Assembly (NCBI RefSeq): GCF_040419245.1
Contig: NZ_JAZHOH010000004.1
Coordinates: 1 to 64,000 of the forward strand
DNA from: Ewingella sp. CoE-038-23
GTDB taxonomy: Bacteria > Pseudomonadota > Gammaproteobacteria > Enterobacterales > Enterobacteriaceae
Reading direction: 5' to 3'
DNA: 64,000 bases
The position numbers and the translations under genes are program-made. Under the pieces are notes generated by a model. That model was not told where the DNA came from. It searched no databases and saw nothing but the letters and a program-made list of their open reading frames with translations. Positions 60,232 to 64,000 of the stretch are shown here, piece after piece; the stretch's first letter is position 1, and each line of letters begins with the position of its first letter.

Positions 60232-60271
60232 AAAAAAAAAGCGGGCAAGGTGAAAACCTTGCCCGCTTTTT
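60232..60271. terminator. Bidirectional terminator between yigL and glpQ
   Basis: GCGGGCAAGG (60241-60250)/CCTTGCCCGC (60257-60266), perfect 10-bp stem, TGAAAA loop, nine A before and five T after. Strong for both convergent transcripts. Confidence 0.94.
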
Positions 60272-60280
60272 AATGGCGTT

Positions 60281-61363
60281 TTACTGCTGTGGCTGAGTCT
60301 GCTGGTGTTCTAAATAACTCACCGCTTTGTCCGGGAAGTCAGTGAACAGGCCGTCTACATGGGCTTGCTGATAAAGGATCTTATACAGCGAGTCGACGTT
60401 TTTGGCGTACTTCGGCAGATCGTCGGCGCGAACGGTAAACGGATGCACCACCATGTTGCTGGCGTGCGCTTCCGCCGTCATTGGCGTCAGCTTCACGTTG
60501 TCCGGCGTGGAGTCGGTTTCCACCAGCATGTGGTAGTCAGGCCCGATACCGTCGGCGTACTCGGCAATCTTCTTCATGGCGCCCGGCTTGAACATCCAAT
60601 CGTAGTTGTAGTTCACCCACTTGCCGTCTTTCTGCTCCTGCGTCTCATCCCACTTGGTGTAGGCAATCAGCTGAACCAGCTTCAGGTCCATCCCCATTTT
60701 CGGCTCAAGCTCATTCTTAATGCGTTTCAGCTCGTTCGGGTCGAAGCATTGCAGATAGACATTGCTGCTTTTGCTGGTGTAGCCGTACTGTTTGAGCACT
60801 TCCAGCACCTTGGCGGAGATGTCCTTGCCTTCCTGACGGTGGAACCACGGCGCTTTGATCTCGGTGTAAATCCCGACGTTTTTGCCGGTTGAATGGTTCA
60901 GACCCTGAACGAATTCAATCTCTTCCTGGAAGGTGTGGACGCGGAAATCAGACTTGCCCATCGGGAAACGCCCCGGATAGGTTTGCACCTGCTTACCGTC
61001 TTTAATATCAAAGCCTTCGGTGAATTTCAGCGATTTGATTTCCGCCAGCGTGAAGTCGATGGCGTAGTAGCGGCCATCTTTACGCGCACGGTTCGGGAAG
61101 CGCTGGGCGACATCAGTGACGCGATCCAAATAGTGGTCATGTAAGACGACCAGCTGGTCGTCTTTGGTCATCACCAAATCCTGCTCAAGGAAGTTAGCGC
61201 CCTGTGCGTAAGCCATGGCTTTCGCTGGCAGGGTATGTTCCGGCAGATAGCCGCTGGCACCGCGATGCGCGATAACAATCGGCTCGGCTGCGCTGGCGTA
61301 ACAAGACGTGGCAATCAAACTCGCCAACAGGGTGCCTTTTACTATCTTAGTTAAACGGTTCAT
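60281..61363 (-). CDS. glpQ: GlpQ, periplasmic glycerophosphodiester phosphodiesterase
   Basis: 360 aa (E. coli 358). Signal peptide of 25 residues (cleavage after CYASA). GDPD TIM barrel with catalytic IAHRGASGYLPEHT (His33, Arg34), the Ca2+-binding EQDLVMTKDDQLVVLHD, and VYLQCFDPNELKRI. It hydrolyses glycerophosphodiesters to glycerol-3-P, which GlpT imports. 3 nt after glpT, same operon as in E. coli. Confidence 0.97.
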   Translation of the reverse strand: MNRLTKIVKGTLLASLIATSCYASAAEPIVIAHRGASGYLPEHTLPAKAMAYAQGANFLEQDLVMTKDDQLVVLHDHYLDRVTDVAQRFPNRARKDGRYYAIDFTLAEIKSLKFTEGFDIKDGKQVQTYPGRFPMGKSDFRVHTFQEEIEFVQGLNHSTGKNVGIYTEIKAPWFHRQEGKDISAKVLEVLKQYGYTSKSSNVYLQCFDPNELKRIKNELEPKMGMDLKLVQLIAYTKWDETQEQKDGKWVNYNYDWMFKPGAMKKIAEYADGIGPDYHMLVETDSTPDNVKLTPMTAEAHASNMVVHPFTVRADDLPKYAKNVDSLYKILYQQAHVDGLFTDFPDKAVSYLEHQQTQPQQ

Positions 61364-61366
61364 CCG

Positions 61367-62719
61367 TTATGCTCCTTTTGCTAGGTTTGCTTTGTGTTTG
61401 TTCTCGCTCAACATAGTCATAATCAACAGGATAACCGCCAGCACGCAGCCGCCAATCATCACGATAAAGCCGCCATCCCAGCCGAAGTAGTCAACGGTAT
61501 AGCCAACGATGGCACTCGCCGCCACCGAACCCCCCAGATAACCAAACAGGCCGGTGAAGCCCGCCGCGGTACCCGCTGCTTTCTTCGGTGCCAGTTCCAG
61601 CGCGTGCAGGCCAATCAGCATTACCGGGCCGTAAATCAGGAAGCCGATGGTGATCATACAGACCATGTCGATGCCCGGATTGCCCACCGGGTTCAGCCAG
61701 TACACCACGGTGGCGATCGTCACCAGCACCATGAAGAACACGCCGGTGGCGCCACGGTTGCCTTTAAACACTTTGTCCGACATCCAGCCGCACAGCAGGG
61801 TGCCCGGAATCCCAGCATATTCGTAGAGGAAGTAAGCCCAGGAGGACTTATCCAGCGCGAAGTGCTTCACTTCCTTCAGATAGGTCGGTGACCAGTCGAG
61901 GATGCCGTAGCGCAGCAGGTAAACGAACACGTTGGCGAGGGCGATATACCACAGCAGCTTGTTCGGCAAGATGTACTGCATGAAGATCTGCTTGGTGGTC
62001 AGCTCTTCCTCGGACTTCTCTTTGTCGTAGTCCGGCGGGTAGTCGTTTTTGTACTCTTCAATCGGCGGCAGGCCGCAGGATTGCGGGGTGTCTCGCATGG
62101 TGATGAAGGCGAACACCGCCAGCGCGATAGCCGCGAAAGCTGGCATATACAGCGCGGCTTTCCAATCGTTAAACCACGCCATACCCAGCAGGAACAGCAG
62201 CGGAGGGATACCGCCACCGACGTTATGCGCGCAGTTCCACACCGACACAATCTGCCCGCGCTCTTTCTGCGACCACCAGTGAACCATGGTGCGCCCGCAC
62301 GGCGGCCAGCCCATGCCCTGGAACCATCCGCAAAGGAACAGCAGGACAAACATAATGGCGATGCTGGAGGTCGCCCACGGCACGAAGCCCATGAACAGCA
62401 TCACCGCCGCCGCCAGTATCAGGCCCGCTGGCAGGAAAACGCGAGGGTTGGAACGGTCAGAAACCGAACCCATGAGGAATTTCGAAATACCGTAGGCGAT
62501 GGAGATGCCGGACAGGGCAAAGCCGAGGTCGCCACGGCTGAAACCTTGATCAATCAGGTAAGGCATCGCCAGCGCAAAGTTTTTGCGCACCAGATAGTAG
62601 GCGGCGTAGCCGAAGAAAATCCCCATGAAGATCTGCCAGCGCAGGCGGCGGTACAGGGGATCAACATGGTCGTCTGCCACGGGAGCCTTATGGGCTGCGG
62701 GCTTAAAGATACTGAGCAT
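61367..62719 (-). CDS. glpT: GlpT, glycerol-3-phosphate:Pi antiporter
   Basis: 450 aa (E. coli 452). 12-helix MFS organophosphate:phosphate antiporter, also the fosfomycin entry route. Substrate-binding Arg in [13 protein letters not shown] and the second Arg in [18 protein letters not shown] are intact, as is [19 protein letters not shown]. The start at 62719 has GGAGG 5 nt upstream; six more codons are open upstream but lie before this site. Confidence 0.97.
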   Translation of the reverse strand: MLSIFKPAAHKAPVADDHVDPLYRRLRWQIFMGIFFGYAAYYLVRKNFALAMPYLIDQGFSRGDLGFALSGISIAYGISKFLMGSVSDRSNPRVFLPAGLILAAAVMLFMGFVPWATSSIAIMFVLLFLCGWFQGMGWPPCGRTMVHWWSQKERGQIVSVWNCAHNVGGGIPPLLFLLGMAWFNDWKAALYMPAFAAIALAVFAFITMRDTPQSCGLPPIEEYKNDYPPDYDKEKSEEELTTKQIFMQYILPNKLLWYIALANVFVYLLRYGILDWSPTYLKEVKHFALDKSSWAYFLYEYAGIPGTLLCGWMSDKVFKGNRGATGVFFMVLVTIATVVYWLNPVGNPGIDMVCMITIGFLIYGPVMLIGLHALELAPKKAAGTAAGFTGLFGYLGGSVAASAIVGYTVDYFGWDGGFIVMIGGCVLAVILLIMTMLSENKHKANLAKGA

Positions 62720-63070
62720 AAACGCCTCCAATGGCATAGATCAGAGCCACTCTCGTGAGCGACTGGCGATAAAACTGAACCTTTCATGTTCTATAACGAA
62801 CGCCATGCTAGCGATATGCGCGTATGCGAACTGTGATAGATGACAGAATTGTTACAGTTTTATGAAACAGGAGGCGGATTTTGCGGGATTGATTAACAAT
62901 TGGAAATACGTAATAGCCCATTTTACCGGACAGAGATCACATTTTTGGTTTTTATGTTGCGCAGAAAATCACCGTGGCGCGGTTTTATTCGTTTTTGCGC
63001 GAATAAGTCCATAAAGAGGGTAGTGTTTTAGTGTGAAGAGGGGTGACAGGAACTCGGGAGCTGGAAAGTA
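62720..63070 (-). promoter_or_regulatory. glpTQ promoter region with candidate GlpR operator
   Basis: Together with the dcrB terminator this is a 395-bp gene-free stretch. ATGTTC-TATAAC-GAACGC at 62786-62803 has the GTTC/GAAC dyad of the GlpR operator and lies 67 bp before glpT. A second, weaker half (GCGAAC near 62824) may be another. TGTGA at 62834 and TCACA at 62937 are single CRP half-sites. E. coli glpTQ is GlpR-repressed and CRP-activated. The part from 62950 to 63070 shows nothing I can name. Confidence 0.55.
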
Positions 63071-63094
63071 AAAAGCGGGGCAATAAGCCCCGCT
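63071..63094 (-). terminator. Terminator of dcrB
   Basis: GCGGGGC (63075-63081)/GCCCCGC (63087-63093), 5-base loop, followed on the minus strand by TTTTTAC. 21 nt after the dcrB stop. Confidence 0.9.
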
Positions 63095-63114
63095 CTGGCA
63101 ATTCGCAATCTGAC

Positions 63115-63678
63115 TTACTGCACTTTAAGCGTATTGATAATGGCTTCAGCGGCAGTTTGCGCCTGCTGTTGATTATCGGCTGGCAGTGAGATTTGAATCG
63201 TCAGCAGGTGGTTATCTACTTTGCCCAAAATGATGGAAGAGTAGGCTTGCTGACCTGCTGAAGAGATGATGCTGTCGTACTGCTGCAACGTCTGCCCGTT
63301 GACCTGAATCGACTTATTGGTCACCACTTGCAGGTTGGTATCACGCGCGCGCTGCTGGTCTTGCAGGCGGGTTGCCAGCACTTCCAGTGACTCAGTGGTG
63401 TTATCGCCAAGAATAACGATCACCGCTTTTTGGCCGGTTTTATCAGCGTAAACGTGCATATTGTTGGCCTGACTGCCGAGCTTGCCGCTCTGATCACTCA
63501 TTCCCTGTGGCAAGGCGAAAGTCACTTTGCCGTCGAGCAGGCTTACTGGCACCGTGGTGCTGGCCGCCGCCGCAGGTGCGCCTTTATCGGCCGCCGCTTT
63601 GTCACTGGTATTTCCATCACATGCCGCCAGGCCGGCAATCAGCACCGCCATTCCTGCAAATTTCACTAAGTTACGCAT
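63115..63678 (-). CDS. dcrB: DcrB, inner-membrane lipoprotein
   Basis: 187 aa (E. coli 185). Lipobox LAAC (Cys20), an Ala-rich linker, then a conserved domain with [26 protein letters not shown] and a late [17 protein letters not shown]. In E. coli DcrB is needed for phage C1 and C6 infection and contributes to envelope lipoprotein maturation. In E. coli it neighbours yhhQ, as here; its proximity to glpTQ is different. Confidence 0.94.
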   Translation of the reverse strand: MRNLVKFAGMAVLIAGLAACDGNTSDKAAADKGAPAAAASTTVPVSLLDGKVTFALPQGMSDQSGKLGSQANNMHVYADKTGQKAVIVILGDNTTESLEVLATRLQDQQRARDTNLQVVTNKSIQVNGQTLQQYDSIISSAGQQAYSSIILGKVDNHLLTIQISLPADNQQQAQTAAEAIINTLKVQ

Positions 63679-63767
63679 AAGGCATCCTTTGATTTTAACG
63701 CGCCATAGATTCTTGATTTAACTGCATCTATGGCAACTCATCCAGTAAACAAATGCAAGTCAGATTT

Positions 63768-63888
63768 ATCTTTCGTCCTTGAAGTTGTAGCCGCGTTAGC
63801 TGCACTCTTTCATCCGAATCACTGACTTAAGTCAGCTCATCGGAATTCTCTCGTTTGCTGCCTTGCTACAACGTCAATGACTTTAGCT
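63768..63888. repeat. ERIC (IRU) element between dcrB and yhhQ
   Basis: About 120 bp imperfect palindrome. Outer arms TTGAAGTTGTAG (63779-63790) and CTACAAC (63866-63872), exact 14-bp core palindrome CTGACTTAAGTCAG (63821-63834), and the flanking TCCGAATCA/AGCTCATCGGA blocks typical of ERIC. Apparently full length. Confidence 0.82.
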
Positions 63889-63910
63889 AAAAACCTTGAG
63901 TCGCCTGCGA

Positions 63911-64000
63911 TTAGTGTGAACTCAGTGGAAATCGCGCGTCATGGCCGCTCTGCGACAGGCGTTTGAGCAGCATATTGAGCAGCACGCCGTACATCGGCAA
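63911..64000 (-). CDS. yhhQ: YhhQ (queuosine precursor transporter), C-terminal fragment cut by window edge
   Basis: The last 29 codons and TAA stop (63911-63913) of a minus-strand gene that continues past 64000. LPMYGVLLNMLLKRL is the same as the end of the final helix of E. coli YhhQ; the tail after it (SQSGHDARFPLSSH) diverges. YhhQ imports the queuosine precursors preQ0/preQ1. Next to dcrB, as in E. coli. Confidence 0.85.
   Translation of the reverse strand: MPMYGVLLNMLLKRLSQSGHDARFPLSSH

Noticed and set aside
60359..60892. 177-codon ORF antisense to glpQ
   Set aside because: Reverse-strand shadow with His/Val/Leu bias and no homologue I recognise; the glpQ product is unambiguous.

Overview
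The window is a chromosomal segment of an enterobacterium (order Enterobacterales). Almost every gene has a recognisable E. coli counterpart of near-identical length, and the order follows the E. coli trpT-hdfR-maoP-yifB-ilv-rep-gppA-rhlB-trxA-rho-ECA-argX/hisR/leuT/proM-glmZ-hem-cya-dapF-xerC-uvrD-corA-pldA-recQ-pldB-yigL backbone. Differences from E. coli (no rffG/rffH in the ECA cluster, no cyaY beside cyaA, a WbuC-type cupin beside uvrD, ERIC-type repeats, and glpTQ-dcrB-yhhQ after yigL) point to a non-Escherichia lineage. The Yersiniaceae are a reasonable guess, but the sequence alone does not fix the genus.

Layout. 1-5,000: tRNA-Trp and its terminator, a 346-base gap with a decayed-looking reading frame, hdfR, maoP, yifB, and an SHS-family carboxylate transporter placed just before the ilv operon. 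5,000-14,300: the branched-chain amino acid block, with the ilvL leader and attenuator, an intact ilvG, then ilvM, ilvE, ilvD and ilvA, and the divergent ilvY/ilvC pair with a candidate IlvY operator. 14,300-22,030: ppiC, rep, gppA-rhlB, trxA, and rho with a long structured leader. 22,250-33,200: the enterobacterial common antigen operon wecA-wzzE-wecB-wecC-wecD-wecE-wzxE-wecF-wzyE-wecG, largely overlapped or tightly spaced. 33,450-36,200: yifK, then four tRNAs (Arg-CCG, His-GTG, Leu-CAG, Pro-TGG) from one stringent-type promoter. A tandem duplication of the tRNA-Pro 3' tail follows, carrying a row of mini-hairpins, and then the sRNA gene glmZ with a sigma-54 promoter and three upstream GlrR-type sites.

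36,340-43,360: the hemCDXY operon and divergent cyaA with a conserved CRP site. 43,490-49,200: lptM, the overlapped dapF-yigA-xerC-yigB run, and uvrD behind a LexA box. 49,317-61,360: a WbuC-type cupin, corA with a leader ORF and stem-loop, an AbrB-type membrane protein, rarD, yigI, pldA, recQ, rhtC/rhtB, pldB-yigL and glpQ. 61,360-64,000: glpT (operon with glpQ), dcrB, an ERIC repeat, and the last 29 codons of yhhQ at the window edge.

The window is mostly core genome: amino-acid and haem synthesis, cell-surface glycan, cAMP signalling, DNA repair and transcription termination. I see no prophage, transposase, CRISPR array or defence system. The most interesting signals are in the non-coding and junction sequence: the tRNA-Pro tail repeat, the glmZ control region, the corA and rho leaders, ERIC fragments in several states of decay, and the conserved genes missing from their usual places.
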